From an uncultured Erythrobacter sp. (GTDB taxonomy: Bacteria; Pseudomonadota; Alphaproteobacteria; Sphingomonadales; Sphingomonadaceae), in the NCBI GenBank assembly GCA_947501005.1, contig CANMTU010000001.1, positions 1,822,501 to 1,886,500 on the forward strand: a stretch of DNA of 64,000 nucleotides. The letters run 5' to 3'. The stretch's first letter is position 1. The number at the start of each line of letters is the position of its first letter. Shown here piece after piece: positions 27,380 to 36,760 of the stretch. The notes under the pieces were generated by a model that was given only the letters and a program-made list of their open reading frames with translations, was not told the DNA's origin and did no database searches. The translations under genes were made by a program, and so were the position numbers.

Positions 27380-28026
27380 TGCGCCTCTTCGGCTATTACC
27401 GCAGCTCGACGAGCTACCGCCTGCGCATCGCGCTGGAACTCAAGGGGCTGGCCTACGAATACGTGCCGGTTAACTTACGAACCGGCGAACAGAAGGGCGA
27501 GGCCTTCGCCGGTCGCAACCCGTTCGCCACCGTGCCGCTGCTCGAGGCGGACGGGCGCGACCGGGTGCAGTCGATGGCACAGCTCGAATGGCTGGACGAG
27601 GCGCATCCGAACAAGCCCCTGCTGCCGCGCAATGTCGAGGATCGCTACGTCGCGCGCGAACTGGCCTATGCCATCGCCACCGAACTGCACGCCCCGCTCA
27701 ACCTGCCAGTGCTGAAATATCTGTCGGACGAATACGGCAAGTCGCAGGACGAGATCGGCGTCTGGTATCGCCATTGGCTGTCGCGTACGCTCAGCCCGCT
27801 GGAGGCGCGGCTGGCGCAGCTCGATACCGGCGATTTCCTGTTCGAACGCCCCGGCCTGTTCGAAGTCTGCCTGCTGCCGCAGGTCTATAACGCGCAGCGG
27901 TTCGACTTCGATTTCGAAGACCTCCCCCGCATCCGCCGGATCGAGGCCGCCTGCCTTGCCCTGCCGGAATTCCAGCGCGCCCATCCCGACAATCAAATCG
28001 ACAATCCCGAGAGGACCAGCACATGA
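27379..28026 (+). CDS. maiA: maleylacetoacetate isomerase (zeta-class GST)
   Basis: A 215-residue zeta-class glutathione S-transferase. The N-terminal thioredoxin-like domain has the active-site SSTSYRLRIALELKG, and NPFATVPLLEADG carries the cis-proline. It isomerises maleylacetoacetate (or maleylpyruvate) with glutathione as cofactor. Its start overlaps the gcdH stop (TGATG) and its stop overlaps the next gene (ATGA). Pairing with a fumarylacetoacetase homologue supports the tyrosine/homogentisate route. Confidence 0.87.
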   Translation: MRLFGYYRSSTSYRLRIALELKGLAYEYVPVNLRTGEQKGEAFAGRNPFATVPLLEADGRDRVQSMAQLEWLDEAHPNKPLLPRNVEDRYVARELAYAIATELHAPLNLPVLKYLSDEYGKSQDEIGVWYRHWLSRTLSPLEARLAQLDTGDFLFERPGLFEVCLLPQVYNAQRFDFDFEDLPRIRRIEAACLALPEFQRAHPDNQIDNPERTST

Positions 28027-29033
28027 AACTCGCCACGCTCAACGATGGAACCCGCGACGGCAAGCTGGTGGTCGTCTCCAAAGACCTCACCCGCTACTGC
28101 GCCGCCGACAATATCGCCCCCACCCTGCAGGCCGCGCTCGACGATTGGGCCAATATCGCGCCCAAGCTGGAGGCGCTCTACACCGACGTGCAGCACGAGG
28201 CCGTGCCATGCGAGCGGTTCCATGAGCGGGAGGCGCATTCGCCGCTGCCCCGCGCCTATCAATGGGCCGACGGCAGCGCCTATATCAACCATGTCGAGCT
28301 GGTGCGGAAGGCACGCGGCGCCGAGGTGCCGGAAAGCTTCTATCACGACCCGCTGATGTATCAGGGCGGCAGCGACGGCTTCCTGCCCCCGCGCGCCGAC
28401 ATTCCCCTGAAGGACACCAGCTGGGGCTGCGACATGGAAGGCGAGATCGCCGTCATTACCGACGATGTGCCGGCGGGCGTCTCCAGCGAGGCGGCTGCGA
28501 ACCATATCAAGCTGGTCATGCTGGTGAACGACGTCAGCCTGCGTGGCCTGATCCCCGGCGAACTCGGCAAGGGCTTCGGGTTCTTCCAGTCCAAACCGGC
28601 GAGCGCCTTCTCGCCCGTTGCCGTCACGCCCGACGAGTTGGGCGATGCCTGGAAAAACAGCGTGATCCATCTGCCGCTGATGGTGGACTATAACGGCGAA
28701 CCCTTCGGCCGCGCCGATGCCGGGCAGGATGCGACTTTCAGCTTGGCCGATCTTGTGGCCCATGCGGCCAAGACCCGGGCGCTGACGGCGGGCACGATCA
28801 TCGGTTCGGGCACTGTTTCCAACCAGGGGCCGGACGGCGATCCGGGCAAGCCGGTCAGCGAAGGCGGCGCTGGCTATAGCTGCATCGCCGAGATCCGCAT
28901 GATCGAAACCATCGCCGATGGCGAGGCGAAGACCCGCTTCATGGCGCCGGGCGACACGGTGCGGATCGAAATGAAGGACGAAGGCGGCCATTCGATCTTC
29001 GGCGCGATCGAACAGAAGGTTGTCGAGGCCTGA
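28023..29033 (+). CDS. fumarylacetoacetate hydrolase family protein
   Basis: A 336-residue FAH-superfamily enzyme of the length seen for bacterial fumarylacetoacetases with an N-terminal cap. The metal-binding core DTSWGCDMEGEIAVI and the block VNDVSLRGLIPGE are followed by TIIGSGTVSNQGPDG near the C-terminus, all typical. It would cleave fumarylacetoacetate to fumarate and acetoacetate after the isomerase step. No homogentisate dioxygenase lies in the window, so the pathway assignment is partly from context. Confidence 0.87.
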   Translation: MKLATLNDGTRDGKLVVVSKDLTRYCAADNIAPTLQAALDDWANIAPKLEALYTDVQHEAVPCERFHEREAHSPLPRAYQWADGSAYINHVELVRKARGAEVPESFYHDPLMYQGGSDGFLPPRADIPLKDTSWGCDMEGEIAVITDDVPAGVSSEAAANHIKLVMLVNDVSLRGLIPGELGKGFGFFQSKPASAFSPVAVTPDELGDAWKNSVIHLPLMVDYNGEPFGRADAGQDATFSLADLVAHAAKTRALTAGTIIGSGTVSNQGPDGDPGKPVSEGGAGYSCIAEIRMIETIADGEAKTRFMAPGDTVRIEMKDEGGHSIFGAIEQKVVEA

Positions 29034-30159
29034 CGCGCCCGATCCGCTGCCTCTTTCCGGCAAGCGGATCGGCCTCGTCTCCGCATGGGTGTCGCGCCGC
29101 AATGGCGGCGTCTTCGAAGCTGTCGCCCGCCAGGTCGCGATCATCGAGCGGCTGGGCGGGCAGGCGGTCGTCCTCGGCCTGCGGGATGCGCATAGCGCAG
29201 AGGACGCGTGGCGCCTGGGCGATGCACCGCTGAGGCTCGGCCGGCCGGCCGGGCCGCAGGCGATCGGCTATTCCCCTGACCTGGATGCACTGCTGTCCGA
29301 CGCCGATCTCGACCTGTTGCATTGCCACGGCATCTGGCAATTGCATGTCCGCGCGGCGCGGCGTTGGGCGGCACGGACCGGCGGGCCGCTCGTCATCAGC
29401 CCGCACGGCATGCTCGACCCATGGATAACGCGGCGAAATCGTTGGAAGAAACGGATCGCGCGGATTGGATGGGAGCGGGCGGCGTGGCGCTCGGCGGAAG
29501 CATTCCACGCCCTCACCGAGGATGAACGCGCTGACATTTTGCGCGAATGCCCGGCGGCGCGGGTCGCAGTGATCCCCAACCCCGCGCCGCGCCTTTCCCC
29601 CGCCAAGATGCGCTTTCCCGCACCGACCGCCCTGTATCTCGGGCGAGTGCACGAAAAGAAGAACATCGCCGCGCTGATCGCAGGATGGAAGCGCGCTTTG
29701 CCCCAGCTTCCCGCAGGCGGCCGACTGATCATCGCCGGCTGGGGCCATGGCGAGGGCATGGCGGCGATCGAGGGGCTGACCGGCACCGACCACACGATCA
29801 GCTATGTCGGCGCGGCGTTCGGGGCGCAGAAGGCAGCGCTGTTCGATGTCAGCCGCTTCCTCGTCCTGCCGTCGTTGAGCGAAGGGCTACCGATGGCGGT
29901 TCTGGAGGCGTGGGCGGCGGGCGTGCCGGCGATCATGTCGCCCCACTGCCACCTGCCCGCCGGGTTCGAACGCGGCGCTGCCATCCGCTGCGGCACGGAC
30001 GCCGAAAGCATTGCCGCAAGTCTGATTGCGGGCTTCGCCATGGACGAGGCGGCTTGGCGGCATATGTCGCGCGCGGCGCAGGCGCTGGCCGACGGGCCTT
30101 TCGGCGAGACGGGCGTCGCGGCGCGCTGGGCCGAAGTTTACGGCCGGCTGTGCGGTTGA
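29020..30159 (+). CDS. glycosyltransferase family 4-type (GT-B)
   Basis: A 379-residue GT-B glycosyltransferase. The N domain starts IGLVSAWVSRRNGGVFEAVA and contains LLHCHGIWQLH and SPHGMLDPW. The C domain has LYLGRVHEKKNIAALI and the nucleotide-sugar block LPSLSEGLPMAVLEAWAAG with the EX7E pattern. The donor and acceptor are unknown. The only plausible start is a TTG at 29020 overlapping the FAH gene by 14 bases. It converges on the exopolysaccharide operon, overlapping its last gene by 22 bases, and probably serves that locus. Confidence 0.83.
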   Translation: MSRPDAPDPLPLSGKRIGLVSAWVSRRNGGVFEAVARQVAIIERLGGQAVVLGLRDAHSAEDAWRLGDAPLRLGRPAGPQAIGYSPDLDALLSDADLDLLHCHGIWQLHVRAARRWAARTGGPLVISPHGMLDPWITRRNRWKKRIARIGWERAAWRSAEAFHALTEDERADILRECPAARVAVIPNPAPRLSPAKMRFPAPTALYLGRVHEKKNIAALIAGWKRALPQLPAGGRLIIAGWGHGEGMAAIEGLTGTDHTISYVGAAFGAQKAALFDVSRFLVLPSLSEGLPMAVLEAWAAGVPAIMSPHCHLPAGFERGAAIRCGTDAESIAASLIAGFAMDEAAWRHMSRAAQALADGPFGETGVAARWAEVYGRLCG

Positions 30160-31265
30160 GGGGCGACCGGCTCGATCCGCAGGTCGCTGACCTTAACCGT
30201 GCCGGCCCCGGGACGAAGCCAGAGAGCAAGCACCAGATCGTCGCACGCGGCGGCGTGCAGCACCTGCCCCCGGTCAAGCGTACCATCGCCCCGCGCCGGG
30301 CGCTCAGGTGTCCCGCACGTCAGCGAGGCTGCCACTCGATCGGCTCCGGCTTCCTCGACGCGGGCCACGGCGCGATACGCACCCGGTGGCAGAGTGATTG
30401 CGCGGGACAACATCAGACGCGTCACGCTGGCCCGGCTTTCGAGAATGAGACGCCGGCCCGCCTCCCCGCCCACCTCGATCCGGGCATCGCCGGCAGGGTG
30501 ACGTTGCCAGCCCTCGCTGAATTTTGCGGGCTTCCCTTCCTGCGGGCTGGCGGAACAACGCGCATCCCGCAGCCGATGCGCCTCACCTGACATGTTCCGG
30601 CGTTCGAGCGTCCGGATCAGCGGCGCGATCCGCCGACACCCCGGGGTCGCTTCGCCGGTTGCTTGCGCCAAGGCCTCGGCGCGTCGCCGAAGCACGGCGT
30701 CATCCGCTCCATGCCCCTCGAAATAGGCATCCGCCCAGGCCGGACCCCGCGCCAGCCGATCGACCAGCGCCGCACGGCCTGCCGGCGTCGCTTCGAGATG
30801 CGACAGGAATTGCCCCGCCGCCGGAAAGTCCGGATACGCGCGCAGCAGGATATCGACCTGCCTCGCCGCCGCCCGGTGATCGCCCCGCACCATCGCCGAA
30901 CCGTAGAGATAGGATTGCGTGAGCGGTTCGCGCCGGCTCAACCTGTCGGCCACCGCGAAACCGCGCGCCGCCTGCCCGTCCTGGCCGGCCATCGCCTGCG
31001 CCGCCGCGAGATAGGCCGGGCCGCGCCGGTCGAGGGGATCGGCGATGATGGCCTGCCGCGCCGCCGCTTGGGCCGCCGCCATGTCCCCCTCGGCCAGCGC
31101 CTCTGCCGCGACAGCACGCGCAGCATGGCTACGGATGACCTGCGGCACTTGGCGGGCCGCGGCGGGCCGGTGTTCGCTCAACCGATCGAGACCCGAAGCC
31201 ACCGCCAACCCGGCGAGCAGGGCGAGCCCGGCACTGCGCCACCACCGCCCGGCCCGCCGCGTCAT
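30138..31265 (-). CDS. hypothetical exopolysaccharide-operon protein, TPR-like with C-terminal beta domain
   Basis: A 375-residue protein with an N-terminal membrane helix or signal anchor (about 10-26), an Ala-rich helical repeat region (about 45-190) resembling TPR units, and a C-terminal region of about 130 residues rich in beta strands (ITLPPGAYRAVARVEEAG to VKVSDLRIEP) like a jelly-roll carbohydrate-binding fold. I do not recognise a named family. Last gene of the operon, coupled by ATGA to the kinase gene. Likely periplasmic helper of polymer export; inferred. Confidence 0.6.
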   Translation of the reverse strand: MTRRAGRWWRSAGLALLAGLAVASGLDRLSEHRPAAARQVPQVIRSHAARAVAAEALAEGDMAAAQAAARQAIIADPLDRRGPAYLAAAQAMAGQDGQAARGFAVADRLSRREPLTQSYLYGSAMVRGDHRAAARQVDILLRAYPDFPAAGQFLSHLEATPAGRAALVDRLARGPAWADAYFEGHGADDAVLRRRAEALAQATGEATPGCRRIAPLIRTLERRNMSGEAHRLRDARCSASPQEGKPAKFSEGWQRHPAGDARIEVGGEAGRRLILESRASVTRLMLSRAITLPPGAYRAVARVEEAGADRVAASLTCGTPERPARGDGTLDRGQVLHAAACDDLVLALWLRPGAGTVKVSDLRIEPVAPQPHSRP

Positions 31266-33469
31266 GCCGGAACGCGGTCGTCCTCGCGCGAATAGGCGTA
31301 GTAGTCCTTGCCGTAATAGGCGGAATACCGGTTGCCGAGCCGCGTGGGATCGAATTTGACGAGAACCGCACCGAGGATGACCGGCTCCATCGCCCGCAAC
31401 CGCCGCAGCGCGCCCTTCAGAGCGCCGCTGCGCCCGCGTTCCGCCTCGACCACCAGCACCGTGCCATCGGCGATCGCGGTCAGCATCGGCGTGTCGGCAA
31501 GGCCCAGCACCGGCGGACTGTCGATGATGACGGTATCGTACAGTTCGGCCGCCGCCTCGAGCAATTGCGCCATGCGCGGCGAGGACAGCAATTCGGTGGG
31601 ACTGGGCGGGATCGGGCCGGCCGGAACGACATCGAAGGGCGCGTCGCCGCCCACCGTCACCGTCGCGCTTTGCAGCGGGTCGGACGATACGAGGAGGTCG
31701 GTCAGCCCGCGCCCATTGCCGACTGCCGCGAGGCGATGCAGTGCCGGCCGCCGCAGATCGGCATCGATCAGCAGGGGTTTGCGACCAATGCGCGCCAGCC
31801 CCTGCGCCATAGCGAAACTCGTCGTGCTCTTGCCCTCGCCCGCTTCGGCGCTGGTGACCACCATGATCTTCGGCAGACCGTTCGACGTCGAATAGAGCAA
31901 GGCCCCGCGCAGCGAATGATACGCCTCGGAAATCGGCGCCTTGGGATCCTGCAAGGCATCGATCGGCGTTTGCCCCTGCGCACGCGGCACGACGCCCAGC
32001 AGCGCCAGACCGAGCTTGGTTTCCAGATCTTCGGGAACGTGGATCACATCGTCGAGCTGGTCGCGCAGGAACACCGCCAACCCGGCCAGAGCGAAACCGA
32101 CCAGCAAGCCAAGCATCAGGTTGCGCGGCAGGTTGGGCGAAGAGGGAGCGGCCGGGACCTGCGCGCGGTCGATGATCAGGATATTGCTCGACGCGATCCC
32201 GGCGGACGCGTTCAACTCGCGATAGCGTTGCAGCAAGCCGTCATAGATGGTGCGGGCGGTATCCGCCCCGCGCGCCAGCACGTTATAGCGCACCGATTGC
32301 TGCTGTTCCTGCATGGTCGCGCCGCGTGCCTCGGCCACCTGGCCCTGCAGGCGGCTCTCGGTCCCCGCCGCCGCGCGGTATTCCGCCTCGATCGACTGGC
32401 GCACGGCGCTGGCGGTGCGCTGCAACTGCGCGGAGACGCCGGCAATGTCCGCCTCGAACCGGGCGATCGCGGGATGGTCCGGCAGATAGCGGGCGCGCGC
32501 GGCCTGCAATTCGCTTTCCAGATCGGCCCGCCGCGTCATCAGGGCCTGCACGGTCGGGTTCGCCAGCACCGGCTGAGACGACAATGCGGGCGCGTCACGC
32601 ACCGCATCCCAGCGCGACTGGGCCGCGATCCGCGCCTCGCGCGCACGGATCGCGGCCTCGTTATACTGCAACAGGCTGGACGAGGTGACCGTACCCGCCG
32701 CCCCGTCGCGCGCCGTCGGTGCCAGGGCATCGCGCGTGCGGATCATGCCGACCGAGCGGGCGTAATCGTTCAGCGCCGCCTCGCTGCGTTCCAGCTCCGC
32801 TCGCGCCTCCTCCAGCTGTTCGCCCACGAAGGTGCGGGCATAGGCCGAACTGTCGAACCGGCGCTGCAGGTTCTGCTGGATGAATTCCTGCGCAAAGGTG
32901 TTCGCCACCTCTGCCGACACTTCGGCATCGGTGCTGGTGAACGCAATGTCCGCAATCCGCGTGGCGCGTTTGAGTTCGATGGCCGTGTTCTCGCGCAACA
33001 GGGCAATCGCCAGATTGCGCCGCACGCCCGCATTCTCGGCCGCGATGGTCGCATCGGCACCCATCGCCATGAGGACGCGTTGATTGTCTGCAAGGTCAAG
33101 CGCGTCGACCACCCGCTCTGCCAGCGCATGGCTGCGCAGCACGTCGAGCTGGGTGTTGAGAAACCGGTCTGTGTCCCAGTCCGACGGCGCAGCGATATTG
33201 CCTTCGAAATCGCTGCCGAGGACCTCGTCGCTCTGATCGTTGATCTGCACGCTTGCCGCAGCCGTGTATCGCGGCGTGTCGAGCATGGTCGCGATCAATG
33301 CGAGGATCACGGCGGCGCCGACGATGGCCAGCGCCATCCACAGATAGCGCCGCAGTGCGCCGAGAGCCGCCCGAATGTTCGCGCCGATCGGGCTGTCGGA
33401 CTGTTGCCGCCAGACCCCGTGGCGGTCGCGCATGGAGGAGCCGGCAGGCGGCGGGGCAAGATGCGTCAT
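31262..33469 (-). CDS. polysaccharide co-polymerase / tyrosine autokinase (Wzc/ExoP type)
   Basis: A 735-residue fusion of a Wzz-type chain-length domain and a BY-kinase. Two membrane helices (about 45-65 and 445-465) flank a long periplasmic coiled-coil region. The cytosolic kinase has Walker A TSAEAGEGKSTTSFA, Walker A' LLIDADLRRP and Walker B DTVIIDSPP. The C-terminal tail is tyrosine-rich (RYSAYYGKDYYAYS), the usual autophosphorylation cluster. It controls polymer length and export with the adjacent Wza-like protein. The start is the ATG overlapping the upstream stop (TGATG). Confidence 0.92.
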   Translation of the reverse strand: MTHLAPPPAGSSMRDRHGVWRQQSDSPIGANIRAALGALRRYLWMALAIVGAAVILALIATMLDTPRYTAAASVQINDQSDEVLGSDFEGNIAAPSDWDTDRFLNTQLDVLRSHALAERVVDALDLADNQRVLMAMGADATIAAENAGVRRNLAIALLRENTAIELKRATRIADIAFTSTDAEVSAEVANTFAQEFIQQNLQRRFDSSAYARTFVGEQLEEARAELERSEAALNDYARSVGMIRTRDALAPTARDGAAGTVTSSSLLQYNEAAIRAREARIAAQSRWDAVRDAPALSSQPVLANPTVQALMTRRADLESELQAARARYLPDHPAIARFEADIAGVSAQLQRTASAVRQSIEAEYRAAAGTESRLQGQVAEARGATMQEQQQSVRYNVLARGADTARTIYDGLLQRYRELNASAGIASSNILIIDRAQVPAAPSSPNLPRNLMLGLLVGFALAGLAVFLRDQLDDVIHVPEDLETKLGLALLGVVPRAQGQTPIDALQDPKAPISEAYHSLRGALLYSTSNGLPKIMVVTSAEAGEGKSTTSFAMAQGLARIGRKPLLIDADLRRPALHRLAAVGNGRGLTDLLVSSDPLQSATVTVGGDAPFDVVPAGPIPPSPTELLSSPRMAQLLEAAAELYDTVIIDSPPVLGLADTPMLTAIADGTVLVVEAERGRSGALKGALRRLRAMEPVILGAVLVKFDPTRLGNRYSAYYGKDYYAYSREDDRVPA

Positions 33470-34173
33470 CAATAGGGCCGGAAGATGCCGAAGACCGGGA
33501 TGGCGCGCACCACGTCCTGGAACGTGCCGCGCAACCGAGAATAGCCGACCACCACCAGATCGCCGGGTTGCAGAGCCACGTCCGCCGCCCGCCCGGCGCG
33601 GATCGCCTGCACGTCGAACCGGGCGGCCAGTCGGCGCTCGCCAGCGTCGCGGAACACCACCACCTGATCGAGCTGCGCGGTATCGGTCGGGCTGCGCGCC
33701 AGCGCCAGTGCCGACAGCAGCGTCTGCCCCTCGGCGAAGGGGAACACGCCGGGCTGCTCCACCTCGCCTTCCACCGCAATCGTGCGCTGGCGGCCCTGTT
33801 TCACGATCACGCTGACCCGGGGATCGCGCAGGTAGCGCGCGCCGTAAGCCCCCTCGATCGCCTGCGAAAGCTGCGTCGCGGTAAGCCCTGCCGCCGCGAC
33901 GTCGCCGATCAGGGGAAGGCTGACGATCCCGCCATTGTCGAGCGCGATCTCCTCCACGCTCAGTTCCGGTTCCTGATAGACCCGCACCGCGATCACGTCT
34001 CCGGAAGCGAGCGTATAGGGCGTGGATTGGGCCGGGGTCTGCGCCTCGGCCAGCACGGCATAACCGGCTTCACCCGCGGGCATCGCGGGATCGAGCGGCG
34101 CCTGGCACGATATGCAGAGCAGCGCCGCGCCCGAAGCGGCCCACATCCTCGTGGTTCCAAGCCTGCCGATCAT
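33469..34173 (-). CDS. polysaccharide export lipoprotein (Wza/GumB family)
   Basis: A 234-residue outer-membrane export protein. The signal peptide ends in a lipobox (LLCISC, Cys near 23). The poly-export domain follows: YTLASGDVIAVRVYQEPELSVEE and VSLPLIGDVAAAGLT, then a SLBB domain with VEGEVEQPGVFPFAEGQTLLSAL. Shorter than E. coli Wza (379), as usual for GumB-type proteins. Coupled to the ligase gene upstream (ATGA) and the kinase gene downstream (TGATG). Confidence 0.9.
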   Translation of the reverse strand: MIGRLGTTRMWAASGAALLCISCQAPLDPAMPAGEAGYAVLAEAQTPAQSTPYTLASGDVIAVRVYQEPELSVEEIALDNGGIVSLPLIGDVAAAGLTATQLSQAIEGAYGARYLRDPRVSVIVKQGRQRTIAVEGEVEQPGVFPFAEGQTLLSALALARSPTDTAQLDQVVVFRDAGERRLAARFDVQAIRAGRAADVALQPGDLVVVGYSRLRGTFQDVVRAIPVFGIFRPY

Positions 34174-35501
34174 GCGCCCCGTCCGTTATTCTGCCGCCGC
34201 CACGCGCCGGGTGCGGCGGACAGCATGCCGGCGGCAACCCCTGCGAGGCAGGCTACTGCCATATTCCGCAACGGATAATCAACGACCGAGTGCAGGGCGA
34301 TGACCGACAGGGTGCCGAGCGCGAAAACCGGCACCGCCCGCTCGCCGGGCTGCGCCCGCCAGCCGCGCCGGGCGAGCGAGCCGAGCACGGCCACAATCGC
34401 CACGAGATATACCGGCGCGAGGACCCCGGCCTCGATCGCGAATTCGAGGTAATCGTTATGCGCGCGGTTGGGGAAGAACATGTCGAGCGCCGCCACCCGC
34501 TCGAACGGCAGGAAGGCGTTGACGAAGCTGCCCATCCCGGCCCCGGCGGGAAACCAGGCGTCGAGCGCGGTGAACGCATCGCGCCACAGATCGACCCGCC
34601 CCTCACCCACCGTGGCGAACCGGTCGAACGCCGCGGAAAGCCGCGAGCTGGCCGCGATCAGCGCCATGATCGCCAGAAGGCCGATCCAGCCCGCGCCGAG
34701 CGCCACGCGGGCGGAAAGACCGAACCCAGCGCGGCCGCGCAGCAGCCACCAGTTCACCGCGCCGACCGGCACCAGCAGGGCAATGCCGGTACGCGAGCCG
34801 GTCAGCACCACCGCCAGCGCCAGGAAGGCGAGCAGCAGGATCGCGATCGGTCGGCGGCGGTGCCGGACCGGGGGTGGCGCGTCGCTCGCTCGGAACCACG
34901 CGGCCAGCGCGAGCGATCCGATCAGCAGCGCATCGGCCGCCGCGTTGCGATTGGCATGAAAGGCGGTGAGCCAACCGCGATGGCTTTTCTCGTAAAGCTG
35001 GAAGGCACCCGGCCCGCCCACCAGTTGCAGTGCGCCGAGCGCGGCCCCCGCCACCGTCACCGCTGCGATCACGATGAGGACGGCCCGCCGGTCATGCCTG
35101 TCGAGGCGGGCGGCGCCCCACATCGCACCGACCGCCGGGACCAAGGCGAGAAAGGCAGCGAGGCTGGCCGTGGGCGAGATCGACAGGGGCCGCCAGCTTT
35201 CCGCCGATCCTACCAGCTCCAGCGCCTCACGCTCCAGCGCGCGGCCGGGCAGGGCCTGCCACACAACCGGCGGCAGCGGCACGAGTTGCACCAGCGGCAA
35301 GGCCAGGATCGCCCCGCCCAGCCACAGCAGGCTTCGCGGTATCGGCGCGGCCAGCGGCCGGGTATGGCCGCGCGGCGCCCACCACAGCCAGGCCAACGCC
35401 GCCACGACGAAGCACAGCTGCACGGCCATCTCCGCGCGCGGACCGGGCGACCCCCCGCCGCCCAGCACCAGCGCCGCCGCGACATAGGCGCAGGCGATCA
35501 C
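34170..35501 (-). CDS. O-antigen ligase / polymerase family membrane protein
   Basis: A 443-residue protein with about 11-12 hydrophobic helices and the Wzy_C/O-antigen ligase block: a large periplasmic loop with DAWFPAGAGMGSFVNAFLPFE and FPNRAHNDYLEFAIEAGVLAPVYL, where the His-Asn-Asp motif is typical. It would polymerise or ligate lipid-linked repeat units. First gene of the exopolysaccharide operon; the promoter must lie in 35502-35595 or further up. The start codon is GTG with no clear ribosome site, so the exact N-terminus is uncertain. Confidence 0.85.
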   Translation of the reverse strand: MIACAYVAAALVLGGGGSPGPRAEMAVQLCFVVAALAWLWWAPRGHTRPLAAPIPRSLLWLGGAILALPLVQLVPLPPVVWQALPGRALEREALELVGSAESWRPLSISPTASLAAFLALVPAVGAMWGAARLDRHDRRAVLIVIAAVTVAGAALGALQLVGGPGAFQLYEKSHRGWLTAFHANRNAAADALLIGSLALAAWFRASDAPPPVRHRRRPIAILLLAFLALAVVLTGSRTGIALLVPVGAVNWWLLRGRAGFGLSARVALGAGWIGLLAIMALIAASSRLSAAFDRFATVGEGRVDLWRDAFTALDAWFPAGAGMGSFVNAFLPFERVAALDMFFPNRAHNDYLEFAIEAGVLAPVYLVAIVAVLGSLARRGWRAQPGERAVPVFALGTLSVIALHSVVDYPLRNMAVACLAGVAAGMLSAAPGAWRRQNNGRGA

Positions 35502-35557
35502 GCCATGGCGCGATACCGATTGCTTGCCTGTTATGCGCAGCGCCGCCTCCGCCCGTT

Positions 35558-35581
35558 CCGCCGCGCGCTATGGCGCGGCGG
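35558..35581 (-). terminator. GC-rich hairpin after acyl-CoA dehydrogenase gene (tentative)
   Basis: CCGCCGCGC and GCGCGGCGG form a perfect nine-pair stem with loop GCTATG, 15 bases beyond the acyl-CoA dehydrogenase stop on the minus strand. There is no T-run, so it may slow or protect transcripts rather than terminate them. It lies in the 94-base leader of the exopolysaccharide operon. Confidence 0.35.
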
Positions 35582-35595
35582 CCGCGCTTTGCAAG

Positions 35596-36759
35596 CTACA
35601 TCGAGCGGGCGATCACCATCTTCATGATTTCGTTCGAGCCGCCGAAGATCCGGCTGATCCGGCTGTCGCGGAACATGCGGGCGATGGGGTAATCGTTGAT
35701 GTAGCCCGCCCCGCCATGCAATTGCAGACACTTGTCGACCACTTCGCCCTGAAGCTCGGTGATCCAGTATTTCGCCATGCAGGCGGTCGGCACGTCGAGC
35801 TCGCCTTTCAGATGCTTGGCGATGCAGTCGTTGACGAAGATGCGCGCCGCCGTGCCCCGCGCCTTGAGGTCGGCCAGCGTGAACTGGGTGTTCTGGAAAT
35901 CCCAGATCGTCTTGCCGAACGCCTTGCGATCCTTGGTGAACTTCACCGTTTCTTCCAGCGCCCGTTCGATCGTGGTCATCGACTGCATGGCGATGATCAG
36001 CCGTTCCTGCGGCAATTCGCCCATCAGCTGGTAGAAGCCCTTGCCCTCTTCCCCGCCGAGCACGTTTTCCGCCGGCACGAACACATCGTCGAAGAATAGT
36101 TCGGAGGTATCCTGCGCATCCAGCCCGATCTTGTCGAGCTTCTTGCCCCGCTGGAACCCTTCGGCGCCGTCCGTCTCCAGCAGCATCAGCGAGATGCCCT
36201 TGGCTCGCTCCTTGGGATCGGTCTTGGCGACGACGATGATGAAATCGGCGATCTGACCATTAGAGATATAGGTCTTGGCGCCGTTGATGCGGTAGCCGTT
36301 GCCGTCCTTCAGCGCAGTCGTGGTGATGCTCTGCAGGTCGGAGCCGACGCCGGGTTCTGTCATTGCAATAGCGCTGACGAGATCGCCGGAAACGAGGCGG
36401 GGAAGGTACTTCTTCTTCTGCTCTTCGGTGCCGTGGCGCACAAGGTAAGGCAGGATGATGGTGTTGTGCAGGCTCGCGGAAAAGCCCTCGACCCCATGGC
36501 GGGCCTGCTGGTCGATCACCACCATCTCGTGCCGGAAATCGCCGCCATGGCCGCCATACTCCTCCGGCACCGACGCGCCGAGCAGGCCGGCCTCGCCCGC
36601 CTCGCGCCAGAACTCGCGCTCCACCTGGCCATCATCCCGCCATCGGAGGACGCGCTTTTCGGGTGCGTGCTGCTGATAGAACTTGCCCACGGCATCGGCG
36701 AAGATCGAGATCTCCTCGTCTTCCATGAATTCGGGTTCGGCTACGTCGATTACCGGCAT
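35596..36759 (-). CDS. acyl-CoA dehydrogenase
   Basis: A 387-residue flavoprotein of the acyl-CoA dehydrogenase family. VPEEYGGHGGDFRHEMVVIDQQ, IAMTEPGVGSDL, GAKTYISNGQ, DTSELFFDDVFVP and the C-terminal QLHGGAGYINDYPIARMFRDSRISRIFGGSNEIMK are family blocks; the Glu of the last would be close to the catalytic base position used in short/medium-chain enzymes. Chain-length preference is unclear. It starts one base past the enoyl-CoA hydratase stop, with AAGGGGAA before the ATG. Confidence 0.92.
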   Translation of the reverse strand: MPVIDVAEPEFMEDEEISIFADAVGKFYQQHAPEKRVLRWRDDGQVEREFWREAGEAGLLGASVPEEYGGHGGDFRHEMVVIDQQARHGVEGFSASLHNTIILPYLVRHGTEEQKKKYLPRLVSGDLVSAIAMTEPGVGSDLQSITTTALKDGNGYRINGAKTYISNGQIADFIIVVAKTDPKERAKGISLMLLETDGAEGFQRGKKLDKIGLDAQDTSELFFDDVFVPAENVLGGEEGKGFYQLMGELPQERLIIAMQSMTTIERALEETVKFTKDRKAFGKTIWDFQNTQFTLADLKARGTAARIFVNDCIAKHLKGELDVPTACMAKYWITELQGEVVDKCLQLHGGAGYINDYPIARMFRDSRISRIFGGSNEIMKMVIARSM

Positions 36760-36760
36760 C

